64,000 nucleotides of DNA from Incurvaria masculella (GCA_946894095.1 OX335659.1:441501-505500); one strand, 5' to 3'; positions 21,433 through 33,077 are shown, counted from the first letter of the stretch. Translations and numbers: made by a program. Notes: generated by a model from the letters alone, not told the origin.

Positions 21433-21808
21433 TTAAGAACGGCCCGTAAGCTATGCTCCCCATACAAACGTAGTTTACTAATCATTTGGAAACCGCTATT
21501 CCAATTAAATTTATATTTAATATCTAATATCAGGTAACGAATATCTGTGTCTGCATGCTTTTGTTTTTTTGAAAAATCCAAACCGAATGAAATGAATGCA
21601 AAAAGAAAATCTTCAAACGAATTTTGTTTTCTCTGTGGTTTGACCCAGAATACATTTACCGAAAAAACAAAGGCATGCAGACACAGATATTTGTAGCCTA
21701 ATATTAGATACCAAATATCAAGTAAGTTGGAACAGTGGTTTTCAAATCATTAGTAAACTACGTTTGTATGGGAGGCGAAATTTTCAGGTGCTTACGGGCC
21801 GACCTTAA
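21433..21808 (+). mobile_element. TTAA-flanked MITE, type B, complete (376 bp)
   Basis: TTAA at 21433-21436 and 21805-21808, with inverted ends GAACGGCCCGTAAGC and GCTTACGGGCCGACC. Both halves carry 'AGACACAGATATTTG'-type inverted blocks, so it folds almost end to end. Same length as the copy at 37556-37931. Confidence 0.9.
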
Positions 21809-22084
21809 GAAACAGATTGGACCAATAAAACATTTTTACTAGGTGCGTGGCACGATTTTCAATACATTTTACAGTCGCTCTCAGATTCCAGATTCTCAGA
21901 GAAAACCATAGTAAAATGTATACGAATCCTTAAATAAAAAAATAAAATAAATAGTTCTCCTGAAACTTCGTAATCAGGTTCGATGATATTTTTTTGTAGT
22001 CGAGCCGGGTTTTGAATTTTTGAATTTTGCAAAAAATGTTCAAAACTTTCAAATGTTAAAAAATACAGACATGTTAGAGATTCC

Positions 22085-22345
22085 GTTACAGAAAAGGAAA
22101 AAACGAAACCCTAATAGGACCACTTCGTTATTCTTCTGTCTGTTCAGAATAAAACCCTTATTCCAAGAAACGCATTAACATAACATCAGCCAATGTTGCA
22201 GTTTTAGTAAAGGATACAAATATAAAACCTATAATTTATAATTATAATATATCACGTCCAAAATAGGCAAGACAAGCAATTGAATTTGTACGGAACCCTC
22301 GGTGCGCGCAGTCAGACTCGTGCTTGTCCGGTTTATTTAGCATAC
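22085..22345. mobile_element. Unclassified 'AAACCCTAATAGG' element plus GGCCAAG head scrap
   Basis: AAACGAAACCCTAATAGGACC near 22102 resembles 55805-55825. The right end, GTACGGAACCCTCGGTGCGC to GTGCTTGTCCGG, is a minus-strand head of the GGCCAAG repeat. Confidence 0.4.
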
Positions 22346-22830
22346 ACCCGTTTGCATTTACCTAAACGTACCTAACATTGCGTCGGATGGTCCGTGTCCC
22401 ACCACCTCGATGGCATGGCGCCCGTACCAACACCTTCCGCCGATTTATGGTGCAGTATTCTCTCCCTTTCTGCTTGAAAATGTACCGAAGAAAGTATTAT
22501 CATATGAATACCCTCTCTAAATATGTTAATATTTAAGCTTTCGCAGGATATGACGCCACAGAAATGTTACAATTTTAACGTAACTTGGGCCTCTTCCACC
22601 GAGTGAGCCTAAGACAGGCAATCGATACCAGCACAATATAATCAGCGCTTTAGCAATAAATGCCCTTTAAGTGTCGATTAAAATAAATCAGCACTTGGTA
22701 AAAACCAGGCTTACGGTTATTTTGTATTGATACAAAACTACGAAAATGTAGTTTTATACTTTTTACAAAATTCGTATTAACAATATATGTCTCATGTGAT
22801 TTTTGGATGCAGCCCATGTGTATTGAAAAA
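22346..22830. other. No recognised feature
   Basis: Unrepeated; an open frame at 22650 on the minus strand lacks support. Confidence 0.35.
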
Positions 22831-23078
22831 CTGGCCAAGTGCGAGTCGGACTCGCACACGAAGGGTTCCGTTCCATGCCATTAAAAATAACGTTTCTTGC
22901 ATTTTTATTTTTACTGTTTGTTATAAGAGAATATTAGGCAATAGAAATACATATTTCATGAAAAATTGTGGCTGTGTAGCTATTGTGGGCTCTATCTCAT
23001 CAGATACAGCCTGCGAGACGGACGGACGGACAGCGGAGGCTAAGTAATAGGGACCCGTTAGGTACGAAACCCTAAAAA
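22831..23078 (+). mobile_element. SINE-like 'GGCCAAG' repeat
   Basis: CTGGCCAAGTGCGAGTCGG start, (ACGG) tract shortened to two or three units (23017-23030), end GTACGAAACCCTAAAA. The internal 'CACACTCTGTG' block is degraded. Confidence 0.7.
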
Positions 23079-23289
23079 GCGATGCATTAACTGAGGGAAC
23101 AGGGATTCCTTCCCTACTTAGAGTTCGTAAAACTTCATCAGAAAAAAACATTCTTTTTAAAAAATCAACAAATTATAAATTCTAGACCTATCCTAAGGTA
23201 ACCTAACTTAACATTTGTACAGTATTTGTAACTAAACATATAATATGCTCATTGAACAGAAAAATAATCTAAATATTTTTTCACAACCG

Positions 23290-23720
23290 CTTTATTATCT
23301 CCGAACGAAATAATGAATCCCGACACGACACCGCGGCTCCAAGAAGCAAAACAGGGCAAAGTACAAGACAATACAGGAGCGGAACAAAGCCAGCGCGGAG
23401 GGTGGGGGCGGCGCGGCGGGGGGCGTCTTATTGGACAGAAAAACCTTTATTTAATTAAACGATGATAGCGACGTCCTTTCCGACGGTCCTTTTATTAAGA
23501 CAAACATCTTTGTATTCAGCCAGCCAGCGGCGGCGCGGGCCAATCGTTCCCAGCTTCGACAAATCCGCGGCGTTACGCCTGCTCCGCGTGCCGCCTGGAA
23601 TTGAGTGGGCCGGCGATAGTCGACCCCCGAAACCGAATGGTGTGGAGCAATATGCTTGCTAATTAACTTTTATGAGGTGCAGTGGGGGAAATATATAAAA
23701 ACCGAAGAATGGCGAGCATG
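23290..23720. other. Unique GC-rich island
   Basis: GGGTGGGGGCGGCGCGGCGGGG at about 23400 and CCAGCGGCGGCGCGGGCC at 23524, with AT-rich TTTATTTAATTAAACG between. CpG-dense and unrepeated. Could be a promoter-type region; no TATA/initiator was convincing. Confidence 0.3.
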
Positions 23721-23764
23721 AATCCCGCAACGAGGGTTCCGTACAAATTTGTGTGCATTTAACA

Positions 23765-24147
23765 CGAGCTCGTGGTCTAGGGGCTAGAGGACTTGCCTTT
23801 CATGCGAGAGGTCTGGGTTCAAATCCTCGCCCGGACATGCACTACTTTCTTTCTCTTTCTGGGTTGGATAAGTCCATTACGTTACAAATGCGAGCTGTTT
23901 CATGGTTTGGAAGGTAAAACTGTAGGTCCCCGAGGTGGTAGGGTTAAGCCCGCCCGGGTTGGTACCACCGCATTGGATGAAACTATGATTGAAGCGGCAA
24001 TTAAACATTGTCCGTGTTTTCCATCCAGTTCAGTGTGGCCATGCTCATAATGTGTAGGTCCTGGCATTGCACCAAATGTTTCGGCAATGTGGTGTATTGT
24101 GCTAATATCATTACGGTATTTGTGTGGTATTAGCCATGCATGTCAGG
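23765..24147 (+). mobile_element. tRNA-headed SINE, full length
   Basis: The head has TGGTCTAGGGGCTAG (A box), then GGTTCAAATCC (exact B box) about 45 bp on. A 'TTTCTTTCTCTTTCTGGGTT' linker leads into the body shared with the 5S-headed SINEs, starting at 'AAAACTGTAGGTCCCC'. The tail ends 'TTAGCCATGCATGTCAGG'. No A-tail remains. Confidence 0.9.
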
Positions 24148-24198
24148 ATGACCTCGATTCTTGGCAAATTCAATGATTCAAGGTCAACGGGAAGTACC

Positions 24199-24220
24199 CA
24201 TTAGGTTAGGTTAGGTTAAT
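24199..24220 (+). repeat. Short TTAGG-type array, about 4 units
   Basis: ATTAGGTTAGGTTAGGTTAAT. The only TTAGG array in the window without an obvious inverted-repeat partner. Confidence 0.8.
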
Positions 24221-24559
24221 ATTTAAATAGGTACATAAATAGACCCATTTTAGAAAAAAATATTATTTAATAATAAAACAAATTTAGTAGTTACAAGTTA
24301 AAAGTTCTTTTTAATCGTTTCTTTTGAATAGGTGTTTCATAACTCCATATTATGCTTAACATTTAAATTCTGCGTTATCGAGATATATACCACTCGTAAG
24401 TGTAAAAACATCGTAGATTAGTAGCACTTTTAAATAAAACTGGTTCTTACTTGGTACTAAAAAGATAAAAAAAGTTATCAAACTTATAAGTTATTCTGGT
24501 AGTTAAAAGAGCAAATTGCCCAAAAAAGTTATCAGCCCAGTGTAAATTTAGAAAAAAAT
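24221..24559. other. AT-rich, no recognised feature
   Basis: Nothing repeated or coding was seen. Confidence 0.4.
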
Positions 24560-24751
24560 TAACTACAAGCACCTGAAAATATGCATGAATAACTTCGCTC
24601 GTAGCCGTGTATTCGAGAATGTACAAAATGTAATATTAACAAGCCTCCCCGTCACGAGAAATTCATGCCGTAGAAGATATTCGTAGCTATTGGATATTTG
24701 ATCTGCTGAGTGCCGCCGCCCGCGCCGCTGGAGGGAGTCTGCGAGACTTAC

Positions 24752-24772
24752 CTGCTCGTGAAAATGCCGCAT
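24752..24772 (-). CDS. Candidate small first coding exon
   Basis: On the minus strand an ATG (24772-24770) opens seven codons, MRHFHEQ, and meets CAG/GTAAGT, a perfect splice-donor consensus, at the codon boundary. The surrounding 24560-24840 is unique and GC-richer than its flanks, as often seen at 5' exons. No downstream exon was identified. This is a splice-signal argument only. Confidence 0.15.
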
Positions 24773-24839
24773 TCATGTAGCGACGAATTGTGAGATAGTT
24801 GTTTGATGTCGACATCGCGAAAGTTGAGTGACGGGACCG

Positions 24840-25246
24840 AATATTCAATTATTTAAAATTTTGTGAACGGATAGTGATATTTTGCGAAGGTAAAATAATA
24901 TGTGTATATGTAGGTATACATCGAATATATCAAATCTAATATAGAGAATCGTATGGTTTACAATTTGCGGAGCGAGCCGGTGTTCATTTTTCTGAATGTG
25001 AATGAACATGATTTTTGTTAAATTCCTTAGATTTAAATTTGAATCTTTCTTCACTTTAGTCTTTTTTCACTTGTACAAGTGATTTCTGGTTTTGGCTATA
25101 CACATTTCAACTCTATGAAACTAATAAACGAGCCAGCTTTACAGTTACAATTTCACTGACAAGTTTCGCTTATTCACAAATGGATCAAAGCTATATAAAG
25201 AAAATAGTAGATAAACTATTGTGGTGAGTTATTAAGCTTAAAAAAA
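24840..25246. other. AT-rich, no recognised feature
   Basis: Nothing repeated or coding was seen. Confidence 0.4.
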
Positions 25247-25508
25247 GGCCAAGTGCGAGTCGGACTCGGACATGAAGGGTTACGTACCATTGTACAAGAT
25301 TTAACACAAACAATCATGTTTTTAATATGCCCTCCTCTAATTTTTATTATATAAAATACGAAATAAAAACACACTCTGTGAAAATTTCAGCTGCCTACCT
25401 ATTACGGTTCATGAGATACAGTCATATGATAGACGGAAGGGCGGACGGACGGACAGCGAAGGCTTAGTAATAGGGTTTCGTTGGCACCCTTTGGGTACGG
25501 AACCCTAA
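25247..25508 (+). mobile_element. SINE-like 'GGCCAAG' repeat
   Basis: AGGCCAAGTGCGAGTCGGACTC start and GGGTACGGAACCCTAAG end. Internal 'CACTCTGTGAAAATTTCAGC' and 'TATTACGGTTCATGAGATAC' are intact. One of the better conserved copies. Confidence 0.75.
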
Positions 25509-26645
25509 GAATGAAATAAAAATGATAAATGAGATAAACAGCATGAAAAATTAGTTCAGTTTTTGTTATAGTTTAATATTTTGGGCCATTATTAGATCCG
25601 TCGCTGGTGCTTGAAAATTGCTCTCTGAATTTTTAAATCTACTTAAATTACCTTTTTTAAAATGTTGATGTAAAGTATTTATATCAAAAACCATTCTTTG
25701 AACCAGTCACAACATATATTTTTTGGTAATTCTTACAACTTGTAAGTCGTCTGAGGGGGTGTGTCCCCTGCTCGCCGCACCACACACCCCACACCCGCAG
25801 GGCGTCTTTTGCTAAACGTGTCCGCCTGCCTCTACATTTTTCACACGGTATCGCAAATATGTTTCCATTTCACGAATAAATGTACTTTGCGAGATTTCGA
25901 AATTCGAATTTATCGTGAAACAGTGAAATAAATGTTTCATAAATTATTAAAATAACACGTTTTAATTCCCATGTTATCAAATGAGAAAAAAAATCCTACC
26001 AGAAAACATGTTTAACTTAGCAGCCCTTTCAAAAAGAGATATCTTTAAACAATCACCTGTATCAAGTTATTTGATTTAAAGAACGGCCGCTTGAAACTGC
26101 GGCTAAACAAACAGGTTTCGTACATATTCCCACAATACTCGGAGCTCTGAAATAGAAACGGCAACCGAGTTATGTAACAACGTGCGTCGGTCGTGACGCC
26201 CCTGTGCTTTACTACCAGCCGGAAACAAAACGTGTACACATTTACAGGAAAACGAATTTCCCGAATAGTAGTCACTTGTCATGAGCGCTCCCGCCCCCCT
26301 CCAGCGCACCTCACCCCGCCGCTCACCCGCTGCTCACCCGTGCGATATTGTTCCGCCACTTTTTTCGCTCGCATCGTGTCAGTGGATGGACTGTTAGGAA
26401 GGTACAACTTTAAAATGTCCTGTGGTTTGGTTCCATTCATGAAGAAAATAAACTAACTAAATTTAAGATGTGAAGCAAACATTTATCTTCGTAATTTCTG
26501 ATTAATATCCTATGAGAAGGGGATAGGATATTATTGAACTTATATCTGAAAAAAAAATATGACAAATTTTCGAGATACGTAATTGACATTTCGATCTTGT
26601 AAAGTATCGAATTAAGTGATGCAACTTTAGGCGTGACATTGGAAT
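25509..26645. other. Unique DNA; island at 26090-26420
   Basis: 26280-26350 is C-rich with repeated CTCACCC. Reading frames here are short. AT-rich elsewhere. Confidence 0.3.
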
Positions 26646-27193
26646 TTAAGGTCCCGATCCCGCTCAACTCCCCGTACAAAAGGGCAAAGAAGATCACACC
26701 CATATTTCTTGTCAAAGATCCCAATTTTTTCTCAAAATAGCTTTATGTGATCGAACTAGATGTCTGATGACCGTTGGCATTGCAAAATTGTGTTTGATGT
26801 GTAAGTTATAAGGTCCGAAAGTTCGAATTTTTCGCGCGTTTTATACAATAACTTTGGAGGTGGATTACGCAATGATAAAGTAAGAATATCTTAAAAAGAT
26901 TAGTCATCACACAAAGCTTATTTATTCAAAATGTATAATCTATTTGGTTTTTGTTAGATTTTTGACTACAGCGATCGTGGTTTACATTTAGCTATAAGTC
27001 GTTTTGTAATTAAAATTTTCGTAAATCTTACCAAATCATACATTATGCACATTGTCTTTTTGTGGGCATGTTGCATCTTCCTCATCACGGAGCCTGTCTT
27101 GTTCTTTAAAACAGAGAAGGTCCCAGAGCGCTACAGCACAGTTTTGTACCGTGCCCGCGAATGAGTTAGTCCCGCCGGGTTGGGCCACATTAA
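26646..27193 (-). mobile_element. TTAA-flanked MITE, type A, complete
   Basis: TTAA at 26646-26649 and 27190-27193. It is the inverted orientation of 51151-51702, with 'AAGATCACACCCATATTTCTTG' near the left and 'CGCGAATGAGTTAGTCCCGCC' near the right. About 548 bp. Confidence 0.85.
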
Positions 27194-28140
27194 ACAAAAC
27201 ACGTGGAAGCATTTAAGTGCATACGAGTTATATAACCCTTTTAATTTTAAAAGTACCATTATCTTTACTTTTGAGAAACTCTATCTACCAAATTGCGTCA
27301 TAATCAAAAAGATAAACATCAAGTTTAGCTGTAGTAATTTTAGAAATAGGGTAATTGGGTAATTGTTTAAATACAACAAAATAATACCTGATTCTCTCCC
27401 CCATTACCTCACTTCGACCTCGAATCTCTTCCACAATCGACGCTAAGCCGTCAATAAGTAGGCATTAAGCACTCGTCGCGAGCCGATACCGCCGGGTTCG
27501 AGGCGTGACGGTGCGGCCATTTCGCGCCAGGATATTGTTCCTCCGCACTCGGCAGTGCCGCTAAACATTTTCAAGTACGGCGGGAAAAAGTTGCGCCTCC
27601 GCCCGGCTCGAGCCGCCCGCGCCAGCTTCAAGCGCACTCGGCGACGGCTCGCGCCACTCGGCCGGGAGGTTTATTTCTATTGTAACAGCTGTGTATCTAC
27701 CATTGGATTTCTTATTTTTCATTTTGGTTTGTAAATAAGAGCGCAAAGGATGCTCCTGTGCCCGACGAAACCATTGAATGAGTATTATATCTTATCGACT
27801 TTGTCTCAAGCATCGGTCTGTCAGTATGTGACAGATAGAGTTGGAATTTGGTCACCATGGGAATCAATACGGAGATTGATAGAGACCTTCCGCCAACAAA
27901 TGCCTCTACTGTATGTAAAGTGAGCATTTGTTAATTTGAGTGCAAACGTGAAGTAAGTATCGCGAAGTTTTTTTGCGTGGGTAGTCCGCAAATACATATA
28001 CGCAATTTTGGCGCGCTAGTAAAAAATATCTAATATAAAATAAACGATAAACGAATTCAGCAATACAACCAAATTATAATTTTGGCCGTTTCATAATCTA
28101 TCAAAAACACACAAAGTTTAAACGAAAATGGGCAAACAGT
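27194..28140. other. Unique DNA; GC-rich island 27440-27680
   Basis: The island has GCGCCTCCGCCCGGCTCGAGCC and CGCGCCACTCGG. No ORF with recognisable content. 27740-27930 is a moderately complex segment of unknown origin. Confidence 0.3.
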
Positions 28141-28780
28141 GTGAGCACATTGGAGCGTGCAACAACTATACGATACTTGGGTGTAATCATCGATGAATGT
28201 TTAACCTGGAGGCCGCACACTAAGACACTTGCTGCTCGAGTTTGGAAACTTATTTACTTTTTCAGGCAGTTGCGCGAGATCGTTGACCCAGCTCATGACC
28301 TGTGTACTTCGCTCTTTGTCATTCCCTTATTACATAAGGCATCTTGGGTTGGGGGACAGCAGCGGAGTCCATACTCAACCCCGTAACGAGAGGTCAAAAG
28401 GCTGTATTGAGAGTGTTACACAACAAGCCCTTTAGGTACTTGTCTGACCTTCTCTTTAGAGAGTATAAATTATTGGATGTCACGCAAACATATGTGACGA
28501 AACTAGAGGATTATTACCGAACACACACACATCCTCAGGTGCATGCTCAGGTTCACTTATGTCACGAGACATAGAAAGAATTTAAATTTGTGCACAGCAC
28601 CAACAAACACTGCTTTTGGGCAAAGATTTCATTAATTTTTGGGGCCGCGGTTATGTAACAATATTACAGATATAATAAAACCTAGTTTAAATTTAAATTA
28701 AAAAACATTTAAAAAGAATTTTCAGAAGTATTTCATAGAATTAGGTCGATTGGAATGTGAACATTTATTAAAAAACATTT
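28141..28780 (+). pseudogene. Frameshifted reverse transcriptase C-terminal fragment (LINE)
   Basis: Frame 1 (28141-28340) gives 'TIRYLGVIIDECLTWRPH', the conserved YLGV-ID block after the RT catalytic core, then 'FRQLREIVDPAHD'. A frame change near 28340-28345 is needed to continue as 'WGTAAESILNPVTRGQKAV' and 'HNKPFRYLSDLLFREYKLL'. Further frame breaks are needed before the terminal 'GPRLCNNITDIIKP' and 'FKKNFQKYF' near 28640-28760. A different LINE lineage from the one at 598. Confidence 0.75.
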
Positions 28781-28865
28781 TAATTTAGATAAATTTTATG
28801 TAGTGCTTGTATGTGTGTAATATGTTGAGTCATTAATATCACTTTATTACTAATTACTAAAGTAC

Positions 28866-29344
28866 TTAAGGCGCTAGGACTGGCCAACTACTCGCGCCAT
28901 ACAAATGCACTTTTTAACAAATGTAATAATATGTAGTGAAACGCTTCAGCAAATCCAAATAGAACTCCAGACTGATAATGGATTGTTAATATTTTTTTAT
29001 TCCATCATTTATTTAAATAATAATAAAAATAAAAAAGTTGATTTTTCTCATTAGAAATCTGAAAGTAATTCGATTTCTAGATATAAGCAAAAACAGCATA
29101 TATGCATAAACAAAAAATTCCATTTGCTTTTAGATTTCTACATTTAGTCAAAAAAGTTCGGAAATGGACACCGTTTCCGCAATGTATTTTGTATGGAAAA
29201 AGGAAACATACATTAACGAAAATAATTCGATTCCTAGACAAGGAATCATATATTGTAAGAATGACACTTATAATCGTCAGACTTAGTTAGTTAACTTGGG
29301 GTGCCTCGTCTAACTTTGCGATTTGGCTAGTACCAGGCCCTTAA
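28866..29344 (+). mobile_element. TTAA-flanked MITE, type C (479 bp)
   Basis: TTAA at 28866-28869 and 29341-29344. Left end GGCGCTAGGACTGGCCA and right end TGGCTAGTACCAGGCCC are imperfect inverted repeats. Interior is AT-rich and non-coding. Seen once in the window. Confidence 0.65.
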
Positions 29345-29668
29345 GAGTATCGATCATAAATCATTAAAAGAACCTGCGTTAAAAAAACCTAGCCATCGCA
29401 ATAAGGCTAAGCCTAGTGCGACGGTTAAGAAACTAATTTTAGACCGCTAAGAATTGTAATTAAAGGTGTACTTACTCTTTTTCTTATCATTGTATTAATT
29501 TTTTTTTAATTTGAATTTGAATTTGAAGTGCCACCAGTACCAGGAGCGTTCGTAAGTCTATCCCTAACATCTGCATTCACGCTATATTAGGACTGTCTCC
29601 AACGCATCGGCACCTTCTTCGGGCACCTAAATCGGCCAGTGGGACCGACTGCTAGAACATAATCGTTT
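29345..29668. other. Possible LINE 3' tail
   Basis: 29500-29528 ends in TTTGAATTTGAATTTGAAG units after an AT-rich stretch, like a LINE 3' end with short-repeat tail, but no coding part is attached. Confidence 0.3.
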
Positions 29669-29950
29669 TTAGGGTTCCGTACCCAAAGGGTACCAACGGA
29701 GCCCTAACACTTAGCCTCCGCTCTCCGTCCGTCCGTCACAGGGCTGTATCGCATGAACCCTAATAGGTAGGCAGCTGAAATTTTTACAGACTGTGTATTT
29801 ATTTTGCCGCTATAATAACAAATAGGAAAAATAAAAATAATAAATATTAAAGGGAGTCTCCAAATAAAAAACGTGATTTTGTTGTGTTAAATCTTGTACG
29901 ATGGTACGGAACCCTTCGTGTGCGAGTCCAACTCGCACTTGGCCGGTTGT
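29669..29950 (-). mobile_element. SINE-like 'GGCCAAG' repeat
   Basis: TTTAGGGTTCCGTACCCAAA at the left and CTCGCACTTGGCCGG at the right. GTCC tract short. Inner blocks are intact. Confidence 0.75.
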
Positions 29951-30748
29951 TTTTTACGTCCACTTAGTCTGTCACAAATGTGTAATCGACGCTTCAGTCA
30001 GCGATGCAGCGGCTGGGCGAGCGCGCGCCTCCGCCCCCCTCCCCCCCTCCCCACCACCACCGCCGCCGCCGCTTCATTTCAGATTGGTGCTTCACAACTC
30101 ACAACGCTTGCGAGCGAAGTCGCGGCTGCAGCTGCTGCCTGCGACATTTCGCTGTCATTATGAATTTAGTTGCATTTTTGCCCCGCGTTAAGTTCGGAAG
30201 CTCTTCTGAAAAGGCGAGAATTAAGCACTTCGTGTGACCTGGAAACACATTTGTCCTACCTTTAAAACAAATAACTTGCTTATAATCTGTACCCCTAGCG
30301 GCGCCCGGAGGCGCTGCGAGTAGTGTTGTGAATTCTGTACATTTTTTAAACAACGCTGTACGAATTTCTAACAGAGTGAGATATAATGTTGATATTCTGC
30401 ACGCGTTTCATTTTTTACATGTGTTAAAATAAAAATTAAAATGAAAGTAAACTAAATGTTTTATATAAAAACAACAATTTAATCCAAGGGTCGTCCTGAA
30501 TGTTATTCATAAATTGTGACTCTTTTCAAGTCTGCCTTCATGGCCGAATCCGAAACCATAAGAAATAGCTAAAAACGCTCAAAGGAGACGTGGAGCCGAT
30601 TAAAACTGCATTATAAGATGATTGCAAGCATTGTTTATGCAAAATTGCAGCTTAATCGGTTGAGGATAGCTGGTTCAAAATTCGGTTGCAAGATTTTACC
30701 CGAACTAACACGAAAAGTTAAATTAAAGTCTTTAATAAAAAATTAAAA
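29951..30748. other. Unique DNA with C-rich island 29995-30140
   Basis: CGCCCCCCTCCCCCCCTCCCC and (CCGCCG) runs. Several frames are open because of composition. The remainder is AT-rich, with no repeat. Confidence 0.3.
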
Positions 30749-30864
30749 AAACTGTAACCCGACTAATAAAATGTAAGAAACAAGGTACGGTGCTGTTTTA
30801 TATCATCGTTTTATTGGTTTTATCTAACATTGTTTCTTGCCTTTTAATAGTCGGGTTACAGGTT
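30749..30864. mobile_element. Small foldback, 35-bp arms
   Basis: Arms 30749-30783 and 30830-30864 are inverted copies with about four mismatches (GTAACCCGACTA / TAGTCGGGTTAC), separated by 46 bp. It lies 160 bp before the TTAGG array at 31026. Confidence 0.75.
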
Positions 30865-31025
30865 GTCTTACGTTTTTTTACTTTTTGCATGCCTAACATA
30901 GGCATGGAACACTCATAGAAACGGGGTCATAGCAACAAATATATTGACACCTTATTCATTAAAATCGGATGAATAGTTTAAGCGCTACGGTGGAATATAC
31001 ATACGAACATACATACATAGCCTTG

Positions 31026-31070
31026 TAACCTAACCTAACCTAACCTAACCTAACCTAACCTAACCTAACC
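31026..31070 (+). repeat. (TAACC)n telomere-type array, 9 units
   Basis: Nine exact TAACC units, the reverse complement of the TTAGG motif. Same unit number as the array at 9416-9460. Confidence 0.95.
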
Positions 31071-31084
31071 AAGAGGGGAGGTAT

Positions 31085-31223
31085 GTAGCGTAAGCTACAT
31101 TAGTTATGTGTAACCTGACTGCTGCGTCGTCAGCTATGTTTCTTTACGCGCGCGGCGCACGTAAAGAAACATAGCTGACGACGCAGCAGTCAGGTTACAC
31201 ATAACTAATGTAGCTTACGCTAC
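31085..31223. repeat. Perfect palindrome, 64-bp arms, 11-bp loop
   Basis: Arms 31085-31148 and 31160-31223 are exact reverse complements by my base-by-base check (outer ends GTAGCGTAAGC / GCTTACGCTAC). The loop is CGCGCGGCGCA. It starts 14 bp after the TTAGG-type array. As DNA it could extrude a cruciform and as RNA a very long hairpin. No coding capacity. Confidence 0.9.
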
Positions 31224-32162
31224 AGCCTGCTAAAATAATAACCCTTCCTTTTGGCTTCGCCGTAGTCAGGTAAATAGGATTGTGCCACTTGACGGACGGC
31301 GCTTGCGTCGCGGCGCACCGTGTCGCTGCCGCCCACCGTGGCGTGACGCGGCACCGCCTAAATGCCGTTGTATGATTAAGTTAGTCCCCAACGGCGCCGA
31401 ATCGGAGCCAGATTACACTTTCGCGTGTCCAAACGTTCAGCTCGATCCTTTGACCAAGGAACAGTGAGATTTGAGCGTTAGGCCATGGAGTTACGGCGCA
31501 CATTCTAATGTTGATTCATATTTTGGGTGACAGATGAATAAACTTTGAATTTAATTTTCCAAATGCTCTGAGAGCGTTTTATGTCATATTTCATTCGACG
31601 CACATAGTTTAATGTCAAAGTCAGCGAAGATATTGGACGGTGTGCCTTGTCAATGTCAGTGTTAAGACTAATAAGGTCAAACGGCTCGACAGCTAGCAGC
31701 TCAGTGATTTTCTTACACTAGTTACTAGAAGAAATACTCCAAATAATCGGTGCAGCCACTTGGAGTCCCTGAGCCATATACGGTTTGTTGGGTCGCTCTG
31801 TCTGTTCCACGGGTACTAATATGGACGTTGCTCTGTTGAACTTGCATCCCTTATTCCTTCCCATCCTTCCTAAATCCGAAACATACTTCGCAGAGAATCA
31901 GAGCACCCCCTTAGGCTTTTGAGAACGAACCGTTTCTCAAACTCATTTCTGTGCCGCACCGCTAGCATGTGAAACTGTCTACCGGCGGGTGCCTTTCCTC
32001 ATACCAAGGGGTAACCATAATCATACCATAATCAAGGGTAATTTGAACAAATTCTATAGCTCAGCGATAGTCCGCAAATCCGCTGGCATGGTGCCTCGCT
32101 GAACATGGTTTCGCGAGGCGAGGTGTTCTAAGCATCTTTGGTCCTCAGGACGGGTCGCCTTC
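31224..32162. other. Unique DNA
   Basis: 31275-31480 is GC-richer, with a 61-codon open frame of doubtful meaning. The rest has balanced composition without recognised repeats or exons. Confidence 0.3.
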
Positions 32163-32344
32163 ATAAAGTCCAAAAAGCATAAGGTCCAAAACCCAGAACA
32201 TCCAAAAGTATGTATTTTTGCATATATTTATAAATGCAAATATTATAACCTAACCTAACCTAACCTGACCTAATTGAAAAAGTTCCGAATTCATTAGTGT
32301 TTTGGACGGTATGGGTTTTGGACTTTGTGCTTTTTGGACTTTAT
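32163..32344. mobile_element. 182-bp foldback with TTAGG centre
   Basis: 33-bp ends (ATAAAGTCCAAAAAGC / GCTTTTTGGACTTTAT) are inverted with about two mismatches. A four-unit TAACC array (about 32248-32267) and a further TGACC unit lie between the arms. The right half of a second copy is at 44165-44270. Confidence 0.85.
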
Positions 32345-32380
32345 GATGCGTCCCACTCAGGACAGCCACTACTATACTTT

Positions 32381-32690
32381 GTCAGTCTCGGTAGCCGAAG
32401 GGCGCGACGCCTTATCGTTCAATAATTAGGGTGAAGCAACTCTGGGCGCCTTGAGGTTCTTTCACGATTTCGACGATTGAGGTTGGTCATGGTGTGTTCC
32501 TTACTTATGGGATCGTAGGGTTAATCCCACCCGGTAGGTACCATCGCGTTAAATGTTAAATTATCTTAAATTGTCCGTGTTTCCCATCCAGCTAAATGCA
32601 GGTGATCAATATAAGAAAGGTTCTGGCATGGCTCTGGTGGCAGTACTTTTGTGGTGTGTTGAGCGACAGTAGTTATGGCCATTTAGTGTA
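32381..32690 (+). mobile_element. 5S-headed SINE, decayed
   Basis: Retains 'CTCGGTAGCCGAAGGGCGCG', 'TTAATCCCACCCGGTAGG', 'TTGTCCGTGTTTCCCATCCAG' and 'AGGTTCTGGCATGG'. Box C of the 5S head is barely visible, so this copy is old. Confidence 0.6.
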
Positions 32691-32753
32691 TTTTAATTTG
32701 GCACGTAAGTACAATAAAAGGTCTACACTCAGCATAAGACTAATGGTGGCCAT

Positions 32754-33077
32754 TTTTAGGGTTCCGTACCAAAAGGGTGAAAACAGACCCCTATTACTAA
32801 GCCTCCTCTGTCCGTCCGTCCGTCCGTCCGTCCGTCCGTCCGTCCATCCGTCCGTCTGTGACAGGGCTGTATCTGATGAACCTTAACAAGTAGCAGCTGA
32901 AATTTTCACAGAGTATGTATTTATGTTGCCGCTATAACAACAAATAGGTAATAAATTCAATAAATAATAAAAATTAAAGGGGGGGCCCATACAAAAAACG
33001 TGATTTTTTTGTGTTAAGTCTTGTACGATGGTACGGAACCCTTCGTGTGCGAGTTCGACTTGCACTTGGCCGGTTTT
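32754..33077 (-). mobile_element. SINE-like 'GGCCAAG' repeat with long GTCC tract
   Basis: TTTAGGGTTCCGTACC left end; (CCGT)n expanded to about 12 units at 32810-32855; right end GACTTGCACTTGGCCGG. Confidence 0.75.

Noticed and set aside
30004..30237. Proline/histidine-rich open frames
   Set aside because: Caused by a C-rich run with CCACCACCACC; three frames are open at once.
9416..31070. Window near a chromosome end because of TTAGG arrays
   Set aside because: Arrays are only 4-9 units, occur in both orientations and sit in foldback elements, unlike real telomeres.
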